The notes under the pieces were generated by a model that saw only the letters and a program-made list of their open reading frames with translations, searched no databases and had not been told where the DNA came from. This document shows positions 9,397-19,706 of a DNA stretch of 64,000 nucleotides, in pieces; the first letter of the stretch is position 1; the number at the start of each line of letters is the position of its first letter. The stretch is taken from positions 232,168 to 296,167 of the forward strand of contig NZ_JAPWHE010000003.1 in the NCBI RefSeq assembly GCF_027214045.1, in the 5' to 3' direction. Both the position numbers and the translations under genes were made by a program. The DNA comes from Castellaniella denitrificans. Lineage in GTDB: Bacteria > Pseudomonadota > Gammaproteobacteria > Burkholderiales > Burkholderiaceae_B.

Positions 9397-11691
9397 ATGG
9401 ACGAATCCTTGCGCGCCGCGGCGCTCGAATATCACGAGCACGGCCGTCCCGGGAAAATCTCGGTCACCCCCACCAAACAGCTTTCCAATCAGCGCGATCT
9501 CGCCCTGGCCTATTCCCCCGGGGTCGCCGCCGCGTGCGAGGAGATCGTCGCCGACAGCCACAATGCCTTCCGCTACACGGGGCGCGGCAACCTGGTCGGC
9601 GTCATCACCAACGGCACGGCCGTGCTGGGCCTGGGCAACATCGGCCCCCTGGCCTCCAAGCCCGTGATGGAAGGCAAGGCCGTGCTGTTCAAGAAATTCT
9701 CCGGCCTGGACGTGTTCGACATCGAGATCAACGAACAGGATCCGGACAAGCTGGTCGACATCATCGCGGGCCTGGAGCCCACCTTCGGCGGCATCAACCT
9801 GGAAGACATCAAAGCGCCCGAATGCTTCTACATCGAGCAGAAACTTCGCGAGCGCATGAACATCCCCGTCTTCCACGACGACCAGCACGGCACCGCCATC
9901 TGCGTGACCGCGGCTTTCATCAACGGCCTGGAAGTCGTCGGCAAGGACATCTCCAAGGTCAAGGTCGTGGTCTCCGGCGCCGGCGCGGCCGCCCTGGGCT
10001 GCCTGGATCTGATGATGGACATGGGGCTGCCGCTCGAACACATCTGGGTGTCCGACATCGAGGGCGTGGTCTACGAAGGCCGCACGGTCCTGATGGACGA
10101 AAAGAAAGCCCATTTCGCGCAGCAGACCGACGCGCGCACGCTGGACGACATCATCGGCGGCGCCGACGTGTTCCTGGGCCTGTCGGCCGGCGGGGTGCTC
10201 AAGCCCCATATGGTCGAGAAGATGGCCGAACGCCCGCTGGTGCTGGCGCTGGCCAACCCCAATCCGGAAATCCTGCCGGCCGACGCGCTGGCGGCGCGGC
10301 CCGACGCCGTGATCGCCACGGGGCGGTCCGATTTCCCGAACCAGGTCAACAACGTGTTGTGCTTCCCGTACATCTTCCGCGGGGCGCTGGACGTGGGCGC
10401 GACCACCATCACGCGCGGCATGGAAAAGGCCGCCGTCATGGCGATCTGCAAGCTGGCGCGCGAAGAACAGAACGACGTCGTGGCGGCGGCCTACGGCCTG
10501 TACGACGTGTCCTTCGGGCCCAGCTACTTCATCCCCAAGCCCTTCGATCCGCGCCTGATCGTGCGGATTTCCCCCGCCGTGGCGAAGGCCGCCATGGACG
10601 ACGGCGTGGCGACCCGGCCCTTGGCGGACCTGGAAGGCTACGCGGGCCAGCTGGAACAGTTCGTCTACCATTCCGGCGCCTTCATGAAGCCGCTGTTCTC
10701 GGCGGCGCGCGCCATGGTGCGCGAAGGCGGCAAGGCGCGCATCGTCTTCGCCGAGGGCGAGGACGAGCGCGTGCTGCGCGCCGTGCAGATCGTGGTGGAC
10801 GAGCGTCTGGCCAAGCCCATCCTCATCGGCCGTCCCGCCGTGCTGGCCGACCGCATCGAGAAATACGGCTTGCGCATCCGCCTGGGGGTCGACGTCGAGG
10901 TCACCAACCCCGAGCACGACGAACGCTTCCACCAGTACTGGACCACGTACTGGGAACTGATGTGCCGCCGGGGCATCACCAAGGAAATGGCGCGGGTCGA
11001 GATGCGCCGTCGCCTGACCCTGATCGGCGCCATGATGGTGCGCCTGGGCGACGCCGACGGCATGATCTGCGGCACGGTGGGGTCCTACGGCAACCACCTG
11101 CGTTTCGTCGACGAGGTACTGGGGCAGCAGCCCGGCGCCCGCACCTACGCGGCCATGAACATCCTGCTCCTTGCGGAACGCACCGTGGCGCTGGCGGACA
11201 CGCACGTCAACGACGACCCGGACGCGGCCCAGATCGCCGAGATCACCCTGATGGCGGCGGCCGAAATGCGCCGTCTCAACATCGAGCCCAAGGTCGCGCT
11301 GTTGTCGCGTTCCAATTTCGGCACCGGCAGTTCGTCCTCCGGCGAGAAAATGCGCCAGGCCCTGGCCCTGGTGCGCGAACGCGACCCCGGCCTGGAAATC
11401 GATGGCGAGATGCACGGCGACTGCGCCCTGGACCCGGCGCTGCGCGAGCGCATCCTGCCATCCACCACCTTGCATGGAGAGGCCAATCTGCTGATCTGTC
11501 CCAACGTGGACGCCGGCAATATCGCCTACAACCTGCTCAAGACGGCGGCGGGCGGCAACGTGGCGGTCGGGCCGTTCCTGCTGGGCGCCAACGCGCCGGT
11601 GCATATCCTGACCTCCAGTTCCACCGTGCGGCGGATCGTCAACATGACCGCGCTGACCGTGGTCGATGCCAACAAGCCCCGCCACGCATAG
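9397..11691 (+). CDS. maeB: NADP-dependent malic enzyme with phosphotransacetylase-like domain
   Basis: A 764-residue fusion. The N-terminal 430 residues are malic enzyme (catalytic region [12 protein letters not shown]; metal/NADP motifs HDDQHGTAI and [12 protein letters not shown]). The C-terminal 330 residues resemble phosphate acetyltransferase ([23 protein letters not shown]) and in known MaeB proteins act as a regulatory, acetyl-CoA-sensing module. It oxidatively decarboxylates malate to pyruvate and NADPH. The open frame overlaps the proposed start of the patatin gene by 26 bp. Confidence 0.95.
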   Translation: MDESLRAAALEYHEHGRPGKISVTPTKQLSNQRDLALAYSPGVAAACEEIVADSHNAFRYTGRGNLVGVITNGTAVLGLGNIGPLASKPVMEGKAVLFKKFSGLDVFDIEINEQDPDKLVDIIAGLEPTFGGINLEDIKAPECFYIEQKLRERMNIPVFHDDQHGTAICVTAAFINGLEVVGKDISKVKVVVSGAGAAALGCLDLMMDMGLPLEHIWVSDIEGVVYEGRTVLMDEKKAHFAQQTDARTLDDIIGGADVFLGLSAGGVLKPHMVEKMAERPLVLALANPNPEILPADALAARPDAVIATGRSDFPNQVNNVLCFPYIFRGALDVGATTITRGMEKAAVMAICKLAREEQNDVVAAAYGLYDVSFGPSYFIPKPFDPRLIVRISPAVAKAAMDDGVATRPLADLEGYAGQLEQFVYHSGAFMKPLFSAARAMVREGGKARIVFAEGEDERVLRAVQIVVDERLAKPILIGRPAVLADRIEKYGLRIRLGVDVEVTNPEHDERFHQYWTTYWELMCRRGITKEMARVEMRRRLTLIGAMMVRLGDADGMICGTVGSYGNHLRFVDEVLGQQPGARTYAAMNILLLAERTVALADTHVNDDPDAAQIAEITLMAAAEMRRLNIEPKVALLSRSNFGTGSSSSGEKMRQALALVRERDPGLEIDGEMHGDCALDPALRERILPSTTLHGEANLLICPNVDAGNIAYNLLKTAAGGNVAVGPFLLGANAPVHILTSSSTVRRIVNMTALTVVDANKPRHA

Positions 11692-12943
11692 GAAAGTGCC
11701 GGACGATCGGCCAGCCCCCGATGCGTCCTCCGGCGTGATGGCCGGCAGGGCGGCCGGCCGGCCCAGGGTCGGCCTGGTCCTGACCGGCGGCGGCGCCCGC
11801 GCCGCCTACCAGGCCGGCGTGCTGGCGGGTGTGCTGGAACTGCTGGACCCGGAACGCCGCCCAGGCTTCCCCAATCCCTTCGACATCGTCTGCGGCACCT
11901 CGGCGGGGGCCATCAACGCCGCCGCGCTGGCCTGCCGCGCCCATCAGCCGCATCGCGCCATCGATCATCTGTGCGGCCTGTGGCAGTCCTTGCACACCCG
12001 GGACATCTATTACTCGGACGCCGTGCGGCTGATGCACACCGGCCTGCAATGGCTGGGCATGCTGAGCCTGGGCTGGATCCGGCCGCAACTGTCCCGCTAC
12101 GCGCCGCATTCCCTGCTGGACAACGAACCCTTGTGCGGCCTGCTCGGCCATGCGCTCAATTTTTCCCGTCTGGGCACCAATCTGGAACGCGGCCATCTGA
12201 GCGCCTTGGCCATCACGGCGACCGCCTACACCACCGGCGAGCATCTGACGTTCTACCAGGCCCGGCGGCGCATCCAGCCCTGGTCGCGCACCTTGCGCCG
12301 GGCCGTGGCGTGCTCCATCGGCGTGGACCACCTGATGGCTTCCAGCGCCATTCCCTTCGTCTTTCCCGCCCGCGCCATCCTGATGGGCGGCCGCACGCTC
12401 TGGTGCGGGGACGGGTCGATGCGCCAGCTCGCCCCGATCAGTCCGGCCATTCATCTGGGGGCCGAGCGCGTCTTCGTGATCGGCACCAATTACCGCGACG
12501 AAACCAGCCCCGACAGCCATGGACTGGACCCGCCGTATCCCAATCTGGCCCAGGTCGCGGGCCACACGCTGTCGAACATTTTCCTGGACGGCGTGTCCAT
12601 GGACATGGAACGCATGGAGCGGATCAATGCGCTGCTTGCACGAATCCCGGCAAATCGTTTAAAAAGCGATTCACTGCGACCCATCCACACCCTGATGATC
12701 GCGCCCAGCCGGTCCCTGGACCAACTGGCGCTGGAGCATCTGGATGAATTGCCGGGCGCCGTGCGCACCTTGTTTCGCGTGTTGGGCGTTTCGCCGCGCA
12801 AAATCGAGCCGGGAGGCGGCGCGCTGGCGTCCTACTTGTTGTTCGAGTCCGGCTACACTCGCAGCCTGATCGATCTGGGCAGGGCAGACAGCCTGAGTCA
12901 GGCAGAGAAAGTCATCGCTTTTTTCAAGGAGTGGTCCGCATGA
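11666..12943 (+). CDS. Patatin-like phospholipase (DUF3734-type C-terminus)
   Basis: A protein of up to 425 residues with the oxyanion loop GGGARAAYQAGVL, the nucleophile elbow GTSAG (Ser) and a candidate catalytic Asp in WCGDGSM; these form the Ser-Asp dyad of patatin lipid acyl hydrolases. A C-terminal region of about 100 residues of the DUF3734 kind follows. The first ATG lies inside maeB; an ATG at 11738 gives a protein 24 residues shorter that still contains the whole domain. The stop overlaps the barstar ATG by 4 bp, so the two are co-translated. Confidence 0.88.
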   Translation: MPTSPATHRKVPDDRPAPDASSGVMAGRAAGRPRVGLVLTGGGARAAYQAGVLAGVLELLDPERRPGFPNPFDIVCGTSAGAINAAALACRAHQPHRAIDHLCGLWQSLHTRDIYYSDAVRLMHTGLQWLGMLSLGWIRPQLSRYAPHSLLDNEPLCGLLGHALNFSRLGTNLERGHLSALAITATAYTTGEHLTFYQARRRIQPWSRTLRRAVACSIGVDHLMASSAIPFVFPARAILMGGRTLWCGDGSMRQLAPISPAIHLGAERVFVIGTNYRDETSPDSHGLDPPYPNLAQVAGHTLSNIFLDGVSMDMERMERINALLARIPANRLKSDSLRPIHTLMIAPSRSLDQLALEHLDELPGAVRTLFRVLGVSPRKIEPGGGALASYLLFESGYTRSLIDLGRADSLSQAEKVIAFFKEWSA

Positions 12944-13401
12944 GTCCGGCCCAGATAAAAAAAATGCTCACGCAGGGTGTGGTGGATGCCCGGGCGGTGA
13001 GCGAGCAGGAAGCCCTCGCGGCCGCGTCCGAAGCCGGTCTGGCCGCTTTCGTCGTCGATTGCGACCGCGCGCGCAACCGTTCCGCCGTGCTGCGGGCCGT
13101 GGTCAAGGCCATCGACTACCCGGAATATTTCGGCGGCAACCTGGACGCCCTGTACGATGGCCTGTGCGATACCCTGACGGACCAGAAAGAAGGCCTGTTC
13201 CTGTGGTTCCGGCATCTGCATTCCGGGGATCCGGCCCTGTCGGAGGACGCCCGGGCCATCCAGGCCGTGTGCGACGACGTGGTGGAATTCGGCCACAATA
13301 ACGAACGCCGCTTCGCCTATGCCATCCAGCACGCCGGGGCGCATCCCGCGCCCGAGCCGGGGGTCGACCCCACGCCGTATTCCGGCCGCGAGGAATCCTG
13401 A
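12940..13401 (+). CDS. Barstar-family RNase inhibitor homologue (orphan)
   Basis: A 153-residue protein whose core AIDYPEYFGGNLDALYDGLCDTL (quoted in parts: FGGNLDALYDGL) is the barstar signature, including the acidic helix that plugs the barnase active site. About 25 extra residues at each end frame the domain. The start is the ATG overlapping the patatin TGA (ATGA), with AAGGA nine bases upstream; an in-frame GTG three codons earlier is less likely. No barnase-type RNase gene lies next to it. A strong hairpin terminator follows. Confidence 0.85.
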   Translation: MSPAQIKKMLTQGVVDARAVSEQEALAAASEAGLAAFVVDCDRARNRSAVLRAVVKAIDYPEYFGGNLDALYDGLCDTLTDQKEGLFLWFRHLHSGDPALSEDARAIQAVCDDVVEFGHNNERRFAYAIQHAGAHPAPEPGVDPTPYSGREES

Positions 13402-13422
13402 TTTCCCCGCGAAGGCAGCAAA

Positions 13423-13448
13423 AAAACGGCGCCGTCAGGCGCCGTTTT
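13423..13448. terminator. Bidirectional rho-independent terminator
   Basis: A perfect 11-bp stem with a 4-base loop, AAAACGGCGCC / GGCGCCGTTTT, lies between the convergent barstar and rsmE genes. The arms end in A-run and T-run, so it can work in both directions. Confidence 0.9.
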
Positions 13449-13449
13449 G

Positions 13450-14172
13450 CTACCAGTCCAGCAGGGCCGTGGCCGCCGCCGCCAGCGCCAGGCCGGCGGT
13501 TTCGGTGCGCAGCACCCGGGCGCCGAATCTCGCGCCCGCCAGGCCCCGGCGCCGCGCCAGGGTGAGCTCATCGGGCGACCAGCCGCCCTCGGGGCCGACC
13601 ATCAGCGTCAGGCTGTCGCGCACGTCGGCCAGGGCCGCGCGGAAATCCAGAGGGCCGTCGGGGTGGCAGAACAGCGCCGGGCCGTCCACCGTTTCCAGGC
13701 AGGCCGCCAGCGGCGCGGGCGGGTGGACGGCCATCAGCCGGTTGCGGCCGCATTGTTCGCTGGCCGAGCGGGCGATGGCGCGCCAGTGATCCAGGCGTTT
13801 GTCCAGGCGGGGGCCGGACAGGCGCAGGACGCTGCGTTCGGCGGCCACGGGGCGTAGCTCGGTCACCCCCAGCTCGACCGCCTTTTCCACGATCCAGTCC
13901 ATCTTGTCGCCCGAGGCCAGGCCCTGGATCAGGATCAGCCGGCCGCGCAGTTCGCTTTCGACGGCTTCGTGCGGGCCCAGTTCGGCCAGGGCGCGCGGGC
14001 CCTCGATGCGCAGCATGGCGGAGTATTGGCCGCCCCGGCCGTCGAACAGGACGATGGGCACGCCGTCCGCGAGCCGCAGCACGCGCAGCGCGTGATGCGC
14101 CAGGGCGGCCGGCAGCTCGATGCGCCCGCCGGTGGCCAGCGGGGTCTCGCAGAAGAAGCGGGGAGGCGACAT
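13450..14172 (-). CDS. rsmE: 16S rRNA (uracil1498-N3)-methyltransferase
   Basis: A 240-residue SPOUT-fold methyltransferase acting on U1498 of 16S rRNA with S-adenosylmethionine. The start used gives MSPPRFF, the usual RsmE opening; the open frame extends nine codons further with no clear ribosome site for either. The C-terminal knot motifs MVGPEGGWSPDE and FGARVLRTETA, which bind the methyl donor, are intact. It is monocistronic and diverges from tkt. Confidence 0.93.
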   Translation of the reverse strand: MSPPRFFCETPLATGGRIELPAALAHHALRVLRLADGVPIVLFDGRGGQYSAMLRIEGPRALAELGPHEAVESELRGRLILIQGLASGDKMDWIVEKAVELGVTELRPVAAERSVLRLSGPRLDKRLDHWRAIARSASEQCGRNRLMAVHPPAPLAACLETVDGPALFCHPDGPLDFRAALADVRDSLTLMVGPEGGWSPDELTLARRRGLAGARFGARVLRTETAGLALAAAATALLDW

Positions 14173-14318
14173 GACGGTGTGCGGTCCGGCAATGACCATG
14201 GTGCGGATGCCGTGGAATATAAACCGGATCGGTCTGGGTGGTAAAATCCCTGGCTTTGTGATTCTGTATGCGGTGAGGCCATGGCTTCGGTCGTGCAGCG
14301 CTTGCCCCCAAGACCCCT

Positions 14319-16364
14319 ATGAGCGCCTTGCCCGCCCCCGATCCGTCCATGGCCGATGCCATTCGCGTCCTGGCCATGGATGCCGTCCAACAAGCCAATT
14401 CCGGGCACCCCGGTGCGCCCATGGGCATGGCCGACATCGCCCACGTGCTCTGGACGAGGCACCTGCGCCACAATCCGGCCGATCCGGCCTGGATCGACCG
14501 CGACCGTTTCGTGCTGTCCAACGGCCATGGCTCGATGCTGATCTATGCGCTGCTGCACCTGACCGGCTACGACCTGCCGATCGATGAACTGCGCCGGTTC
14601 CGCCAACTGCATTCGCGCACGCCGGGCCATCCCGAGGTCGGCGTCACGCCGGGCGTCGAAACCACCACCGGTCCGCTGGGCCAGGGCCTGGCCAATGCCG
14701 TCGGCATGGCGCTCGCCCAATCGCTGCTGGCGGGCGAATTCAACCGCCCTGGGCACGAACTGATCGGCCACGATACCTACGCCTTCGTCGGCGACGGCTG
14801 CCTCATGGAAGGCATCTCCCACGAGGCCTGCTCGCTGGCCGGCACCCTGGGCCTGTCGCGCCTGATCGTGTTCTACGACGACAACGGGATCTCCATCGAC
14901 GGCGAGGTCCGGGACTGGTTCGCCGACGACACCCCGGCGCGCTTCGAAGCCTATGGCTGGAACGTCCTGCGCGGCGTCGACGGCCATGACATGAACGCGA
15001 TCGACGCCGCCATCGTCCAGGCCCGGGCGCACGCCGCCGACGGCCGGGGGCCGACCCTGATCTGCTGCCGCACCGTGATCGGCCGCGGCGCCCCGACCAA
15101 GGCGGGCACCGAGAAAGTCCACGGCGCGCCCCTGGGCGCCGACGAAATCGCCGCCGCGCGCAAGGCCATGGGCTGGAATCATCCGCCTTTCGAGATCCCG
15201 CGCGAAATCTACCAGTACTGGGATGCCCGCGCCCGCGGCTCCGACCTGCAGTCCGAGTGGCAATCGCGTTTCGATCGCTATGCGGAAGCCCACCCCGAAC
15301 TGGCCGCCGAATTGTGCCGCCGCATGGCGGGGGAACTGCCGGCCGATTTCGCCGAGCGCGCCCGCGCCTTTGTGCTGTCCACCCAGGACAAGGCCGAATC
15401 CATCGCGTCGCGCAAGGCCTCGCAGCAGGCCATCGCCGCCTTCGCGGAAATCCTGCCGGAATTGCTGGGCGGCTCGGCCGACCTGACCGGTTCCAATTTC
15501 ACCGACTGGAAAGGCGTCGAGCCCGTGCGCCGCGCGCCCGGCGGCCCCCGGTCGGGGCGCCACGTCAACTATGGCGTGCGCGAATTCGGCATGGCGGCGA
15601 TCATGAACGGCGTCGCCCTGCACGGCGGCTACCTGCCCTTCGGCGGGACTTTCCTGACCTTTTCCGACTATTCCCGCAACGCCTTGCGCATGGCGGCGCT
15701 GATGAAGCAGCGCGTGGTGCACGTCTTCACCCACGATTCCATCGGCCTGGGCGAGGACGGCCCCACCCACCAGTCGATCGAGCATGCGGGCAGCCTGCGC
15801 CTGATCCCCAACCTTCACGTCTGGCGCCCCTGCGACACGACCGAAACGGCGGTCGCCTGGCAATGCGCCCTGGCGCGCCCCGCCAGCCTGGGCATGGCCG
15901 TCCACGCCGGCGGACCCTCGGCGCTGCTGCTCTCGCGCCAGAACCTTCCCTTCGTGGCGCGCGATGCCGCCACCACCGACGCCATCGCGCGGGGCGGCTA
16001 CGTCCTGCGCGACATGGTGGGCGCGCGCGCCGTGCTGATCGCCACGGGTTCCGAGATCGAACTCGCCCTGCAGGCCCAGGACCGCCTGGCCGCGCGCGGC
16101 GTGGCGACTCGCGTGGTCTCCATGCCCTGCACCCAGGTCTTCGATGCCCAGGACGCCGACTGGCGCGACTCGGTGCTGCCGGCGGGCCTGCCGCGCGTGG
16201 CGGTCGAGGCGGGCGGCACGGCGACCTGGTACAAATACGTGGGCACGACGGGCGCCGTCGTGGGCATCGACACCTACGGCGAATCCGCCCCCGCGGGTGA
16301 ACTGTTCAAGCATTTCGGACTGACGGCCGACCATGTGGCCGCCGCCGTCGAGCAGATTTTGTAA
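14319..16364 (+). CDS. tkt: Transketolase
   Basis: A 681-residue thiamine diphosphate enzyme exchanging two-carbon ketol units in the pentose phosphate and Calvin pathways. The TPP/metal motif [12 protein letters not shown] begins near residue 158; the N-terminal [12 protein letters not shown] and the pyrimidine-domain segments FGMAAIMNG and [15 protein letters not shown] are all present. It leads the carbon-metabolism run tkt-gap-pgk with 12 bp to gap and an AAGGAGC ribosome site there, so tkt and gap are likely co-transcribed. Confidence 0.96.
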   Translation: MSALPAPDPSMADAIRVLAMDAVQQANSGHPGAPMGMADIAHVLWTRHLRHNPADPAWIDRDRFVLSNGHGSMLIYALLHLTGYDLPIDELRRFRQLHSRTPGHPEVGVTPGVETTTGPLGQGLANAVGMALAQSLLAGEFNRPGHELIGHDTYAFVGDGCLMEGISHEACSLAGTLGLSRLIVFYDDNGISIDGEVRDWFADDTPARFEAYGWNVLRGVDGHDMNAIDAAIVQARAHAADGRGPTLICCRTVIGRGAPTKAGTEKVHGAPLGADEIAAARKAMGWNHPPFEIPREIYQYWDARARGSDLQSEWQSRFDRYAEAHPELAAELCRRMAGELPADFAERARAFVLSTQDKAESIASRKASQQAIAAFAEILPELLGGSADLTGSNFTDWKGVEPVRRAPGGPRSGRHVNYGVREFGMAAIMNGVALHGGYLPFGGTFLTFSDYSRNALRMAALMKQRVVHVFTHDSIGLGEDGPTHQSIEHAGSLRLIPNLHVWRPCDTTETAVAWQCALARPASLGMAVHAGGPSALLLSRQNLPFVARDAATTDAIARGGYVLRDMVGARAVLIATGSEIELALQAQDRLAARGVATRVVSMPCTQVFDAQDADWRDSVLPAGLPRVAVEAGGTATWYKYVGTTGAVVGIDTYGESAPAGELFKHFGLTADHVAAAVEQIL

Positions 16365-16376
16365 AGGAGCTCCTTC

Positions 16377-17387
16377 ATGACCATCCGCGTCGCCATCAAC
16401 GGTTACGGCCGCATCGGCCGCAACATCCTGCGTGCCCACTACGAAGACGGCAAGAAGCACGACATCCAGATCGTCGCCATCAACGACCTGGGCGATCCCA
16501 AGACGAACGCCCATCTGACCCGCTACGATACGGCGCATGGCCGCTTCCCCGGCACGGTCGAGGTCGACGGCGATTACATGGTCGTCAACGGCGACCGCAT
16601 CCGCGTGCTGGCCGACCGCGATCCCGCCAAGCTGCCCTGGGGCGAACTCGGCGTGGACGTGGTGCTGGAATGCACCGGCTTTTTCACCTCCAAGGAAAAG
16701 GCCTCGGCCCACCTGAAGGGCGGCGCGAAAAAGGTCATCATCTCCGCTCCGGGCGGCAAGGACGTGGACGCCACCATCGTCTACGGCGTCAACCACCAGG
16801 TCCTGAAGGCCTCCGACACGGTCATCTCCAACGCCTCGTGCACCACCAATTGCCTGGCGCCGCTGGTCCACCCGCTGCACCAGCAACTGGGCATCGTCAA
16901 CGGCCTGATGACCACGGTGCATGCCTACACCAACGACCAGGTGCTGACCGACGTCTACCATTCCGACCTGCGCCGCGCGCGTTCGGCCACGCAGAGCATG
17001 ATTCCGACCAAGACGGGTGCCGCCGCCGCGGTGGGTCTGGTGCTGCCCGAACTGAACGGCAAGCTCGACGGCTACGCGATCCGCGTGCCCACGATCAACG
17101 TGTCCATCGTCGACCTGTCCTTCGTGGCCGCGCGTGAAACCACGGTCGAGGAAGTCAACGGCATCCTCAAGGCCGCCTCCGAAGGTCCGCTCAAGGGCAT
17201 CCTGGCCTACACCACCGAACCGCTGGTATCGGTCGACTTCAACCACGATCCGGCTTCCAGCACGGTGGACGCCGGGCTGACCAAGGTGTCCGGCAATCTG
17301 GTGAAGGTCGGTTCCTGGTACGACAACGAGTGGGGTTTCTCCAACCGCATGCTCGACACCACGGTGGCCCTGATGGCCGCCAAATAA
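16377..17387 (+). CDS. gap: Glyceraldehyde-3-phosphate dehydrogenase, type I
   Basis: A 336-residue NAD-dependent dehydrogenase of glycolysis/gluconeogenesis. The N-terminal Rossmann motif is [10 protein letters not shown]; the catalytic cysteine is at about residue 155 in [12 protein letters not shown]. The [10 protein letters not shown] ending is typical. The gene follows tkt by 12 bp and is separated from pgk by 134 bp that contain a perfect GC-rich hairpin. Confidence 0.96.
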   Translation: MTIRVAINGYGRIGRNILRAHYEDGKKHDIQIVAINDLGDPKTNAHLTRYDTAHGRFPGTVEVDGDYMVVNGDRIRVLADRDPAKLPWGELGVDVVLECTGFFTSKEKASAHLKGGAKKVIISAPGGKDVDATIVYGVNHQVLKASDTVISNASCTTNCLAPLVHPLHQQLGIVNGLMTTVHAYTNDQVLTDVYHSDLRRARSATQSMIPTKTGAAAAVGLVLPELNGKLDGYAIRVPTINVSIVDLSFVAARETTVEEVNGILKAASEGPLKGILAYTTEPLVSVDFNHDPASSTVDAGLTKVSGNLVKVGSWYDNEWGFSNRMLDTTVALMAAK

Positions 17388-17403
17388 GGCATCCGGCGCA
17401 TTG

Positions 17404-17435
17404 CGACGCGGGGCGGGGCAACCCGCCCCGCGTCG
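17404..17435 (+). terminator. Perfect GC-rich stem-loop between gap and pgk
   Basis: Fourteen perfectly paired bases (CGACGCGGGGCGGG and its complement) close a GCAA tetraloop of the GNRA type. There is no T-run behind it, so it may be a factor-dependent terminator, a transcription attenuator or an mRNA-stabilising end for the tkt-gap transcript. Confidence 0.6.
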
Positions 17436-17521
17436 TATCCGCAGCGCTCGACGGCGGGCGCTCCGGCCAGGCGCGGAGCCTGGGCGTTTCGCCCCTGAAC
17501 CCACTTCCGAGGCAATCTTCC

Positions 17522-18718
17522 ATGACCATACAGACACTCACCGGCCTGGCGCAGTCCGGCGCCCTGAAGGGCAAGCGCGTCTTCATCCGCTCCGACCTGA
17601 ACGTGCCCCTGGAACAGGGCCATGTCGCCGAGGACACCCGCATCCGGGCCTCGGTGCCGGCGATCCGGCTGGCGCTGGACGCGGGCGCCGCCGTGATGGT
17701 GACCTCGCACCTGGGCCGCCCCAAGGAAGGCACGGTCGGCCCGGACGATACCCTGCGTCCCGTCGCCGAACGCCTGGCCGAACTGCTGGGCCGGCCGGTG
17801 CGGCTGGTCGCCGACTGGGTCGGCGGCGTGGACGTGGCGCCCGGCGAGGTGGTGCTGCTGGAAAACTGCCGCTGCAATCCCGGCGAAAAGAAGAACGACC
17901 CCGAACTGGCCCGCCGCATGGCCGCGCTGTGCGACGTCTATGTCAACGACGCTTTCGGCACGGCGCATCGCGCCGAGGCCACGACCGAAGGCATCGCCCG
18001 CCATGCGCCGGTGGCCTGCGCCGGCCCGCTGCTGGAAGCCGAACTGGATGCCCTGGGCCGGGCGCTGCGGTCCCCCCGCCGGCCGATGGCGGCCATCGTC
18101 GGCGGCTCGAAAGTCTCCACCAAGCTGTCCATCCTGCAGTCCCTGGCCGACAAGGTCGACCAGTTGATCGTGGGCGGCGGCATCGCCAACACGTTCATGC
18201 TGGCCGCCGGCCTGCCCATCGGCAAGTCGCTGGCCGAACCCGACCAGGTCGATCAGGCCCGGGCCGTCATGGACGCCATGAAGGCGCGCGGCGTCGAAGT
18301 CCCGATTCCCGTGGACGTGGTGGTGGCGACGGCCTTCGCCGCCGACGCCCCGGCCACCGTCAAGGACGCGGCCGACGTCGGTCCCGACGACCTGATCCTG
18401 GACATCGGGCCGCGCACGGCCGCGGCGCTGGCCGACCAACTGCGCAAGGCCGGCACCATCGTCTGGAACGGGCCGGTCGGCGTGTTCGAGTTCGAGGCCT
18501 TCGCCGGCGGTACCCGGGTCATCGCCCAGGCGATCGCGGAATCGGATGGCTTTTCCATCGCCGGGGGCGGCGACACCCTGGCGGCGATCGCCAAATTCGG
18601 CATTGCCGACCGGGTCGGCTACATCTCGACCGGCGGCGGCGCCTTCCTGGAATTCCTGGAAGGCAAGACCTTGCCTGCGGTCGCCGCCTTGCAGGCACGC
18701 GGGGCATCCGAAAAATGA
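17522..18718 (+). CDS. pgk: Phosphoglycerate kinase
   Basis: A 398-residue glycolytic kinase moving phosphate between 1,3-bisphosphoglycerate and ADP. The N-terminal signature [11 protein letters not shown], the lysine loop GGSKVSTKL and the nucleotide motif GGGDTLAAI near the C-terminus are intact. I start at the ATG at MTIQTLTG; the open frame continues 64 codons upstream through gap, but that stretch has no family similarity. Confidence 0.96.
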   Translation: MTIQTLTGLAQSGALKGKRVFIRSDLNVPLEQGHVAEDTRIRASVPAIRLALDAGAAVMVTSHLGRPKEGTVGPDDTLRPVAERLAELLGRPVRLVADWVGGVDVAPGEVVLLENCRCNPGEKKNDPELARRMAALCDVYVNDAFGTAHRAEATTEGIARHAPVACAGPLLEAELDALGRALRSPRRPMAAIVGGSKVSTKLSILQSLADKVDQLIVGGGIANTFMLAAGLPIGKSLAEPDQVDQARAVMDAMKARGVEVPIPVDVVVATAFAADAPATVKDAADVGPDDLILDIGPRTAAALADQLRKAGTIVWNGPVGVFEFEAFAGGTRVIAQAIAESDGFSIAGGGDTLAAIAKFGIADRVGYISTGGGAFLEFLEGKTLPAVAALQARGASEK

Positions 18719-18728
18719 ATAATCAGGA

Positions 18729-18747
18729 TTCCAATATTTAATTGGAA
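18729..18747. promoter_or_regulatory. AT-rich inverted repeat upstream of allE
   Basis: TTCCAAT-ATTTA-ATTGGAA is a perfect 7-bp inverted repeat 100 bp upstream of the allE start, in the most AT-rich part of this region. It has the shape of a LysR-type or other dimeric regulator site; a link to the LysR gene at 19707 is only inferred. Confidence 0.45.
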
Positions 18748-18846
18748 AATACCACGGCTGGCCGGTAAGGTGGGGCATCCGCTTCCGGATCACCCGATAC
18801 ACGGCCTCCGCGCAGGGGGCCGCAACGCACCAACCGTGGAGTTTCC

Positions 18847-19683
18847 ATGTCCAGGACTTACTATGCGCCGCACGGCGGCCACCCCCCGCAGACCGATCTG
18901 CTGACCGACCGCGCGATGTTCACCGAAGCCTACGCCGTCATCCCGAAGGGCGTGATGCGCGACATCGTCACCAGCCATCTGCCGTTCTGGGACAACACCC
19001 GCCTGTGGGTGCTGGCGCGTCCGCTGACGGGCTTCGCCGAAACTTTTTCCCAGTACATCGTCGAGGTCGGCCCGGGCGGCGGCAGCGACCGGCCCGAGCA
19101 GGATCCGCACGCCGAAGGCGTGCTATTCGTCGTCGAGGGCGAAATCGAACTGACCCTGGCGGGCGCGAAACACGTCCTGAAACCGGGCGGTTATGCCTTC
19201 ATCCCGCCGGCTTCCGACTGGGCCCTGCGCAACCAGAGCGCCGCCGCCGCCCGCTTCCATTGGATCCGCAAGCGCTACCAGGCCGTGGACGGCGTGCCCG
19301 CGCCCGAAGCCTTCGTCACCAACGAGCAGGACGTCGAGCCGATCGCCATGCCGGGCACCGAGGGCCGCTGGGTCACCACGCGTTTCGTGGACATGGCCGA
19401 CATGCGCCACGACATGCACGTGAACATCGTCACCTTCCAGCCCGGCGGCATCATTCCGTTCGCCGAGACCCACGTGATGGAGCACGGCCTGTACGTGCTG
19501 GAAGGCCAGGCGGTCTACCGCCTGAACCAGGACTGGGTCGAGGTCCAGGCGGGCGACTTCATGTGGCTGCGCGCCTTCTGCCCGCAGGCCTGCTACGCCG
19601 GCGGCCCCGGTCCTTTCCGCTATCTGCTGTACAAGGACGTCAACCGCCATGCGCCCCTGACGCTGGGCGGCCTGGGGCGCTGA
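18847..19683 (+). CDS. allE: (S)-ureidoglycine aminohydrolase
   Basis: A 278-residue bicupin that releases ammonia from (S)-ureidoglycine to give (S)-ureidoglycolate in allantoin degradation. It opens with YYAPHGGHPPQ, typical of the family. The N-terminal cupin has GVLFVVEGEIELT; the C-terminal cupin has the manganese ligands in FAETHVMEHGLYVLEGQ. No other allantoin gene is next to it here; the neighbouring LysR gene is convergent. It appears to be a single-gene unit with GTGGAGTTTCC upstream of the ATG. Confidence 0.9.
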   Translation: MSRTYYAPHGGHPPQTDLLTDRAMFTEAYAVIPKGVMRDIVTSHLPFWDNTRLWVLARPLTGFAETFSQYIVEVGPGGGSDRPEQDPHAEGVLFVVEGEIELTLAGAKHVLKPGGYAFIPPASDWALRNQSAAAARFHWIRKRYQAVDGVPAPEAFVTNEQDVEPIAMPGTEGRWVTTRFVDMADMRHDMHVNIVTFQPGGIIPFAETHVMEHGLYVLEGQAVYRLNQDWVEVQAGDFMWLRAFCPQACYAGGPGPFRYLLYKDVNRHAPLTLGGLGR

Positions 19684-19706
19684 GAGGCGGCCCGGATCCG
19701 TCCGGC

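Noticed and set aside
9364-11685. 773-residue antisense frame opposite maeB
   Set aside because: Mirror of the maeB reading frame; no start signal and biased composition.
13935-17537. 1200-residue open frame on the minus strand over tkt and gap
   Set aside because: It is antisense to two clearly conserved genes and its translation is a low-complexity His/Gly/Asp/Val-rich shadow typical of GC-rich DNA.
18519-18747. AT-rich palindrome at 18729 as the pgk terminator
   Set aside because: The 7-bp arms are AT-rich and no T-run follows; an operator is more likely.
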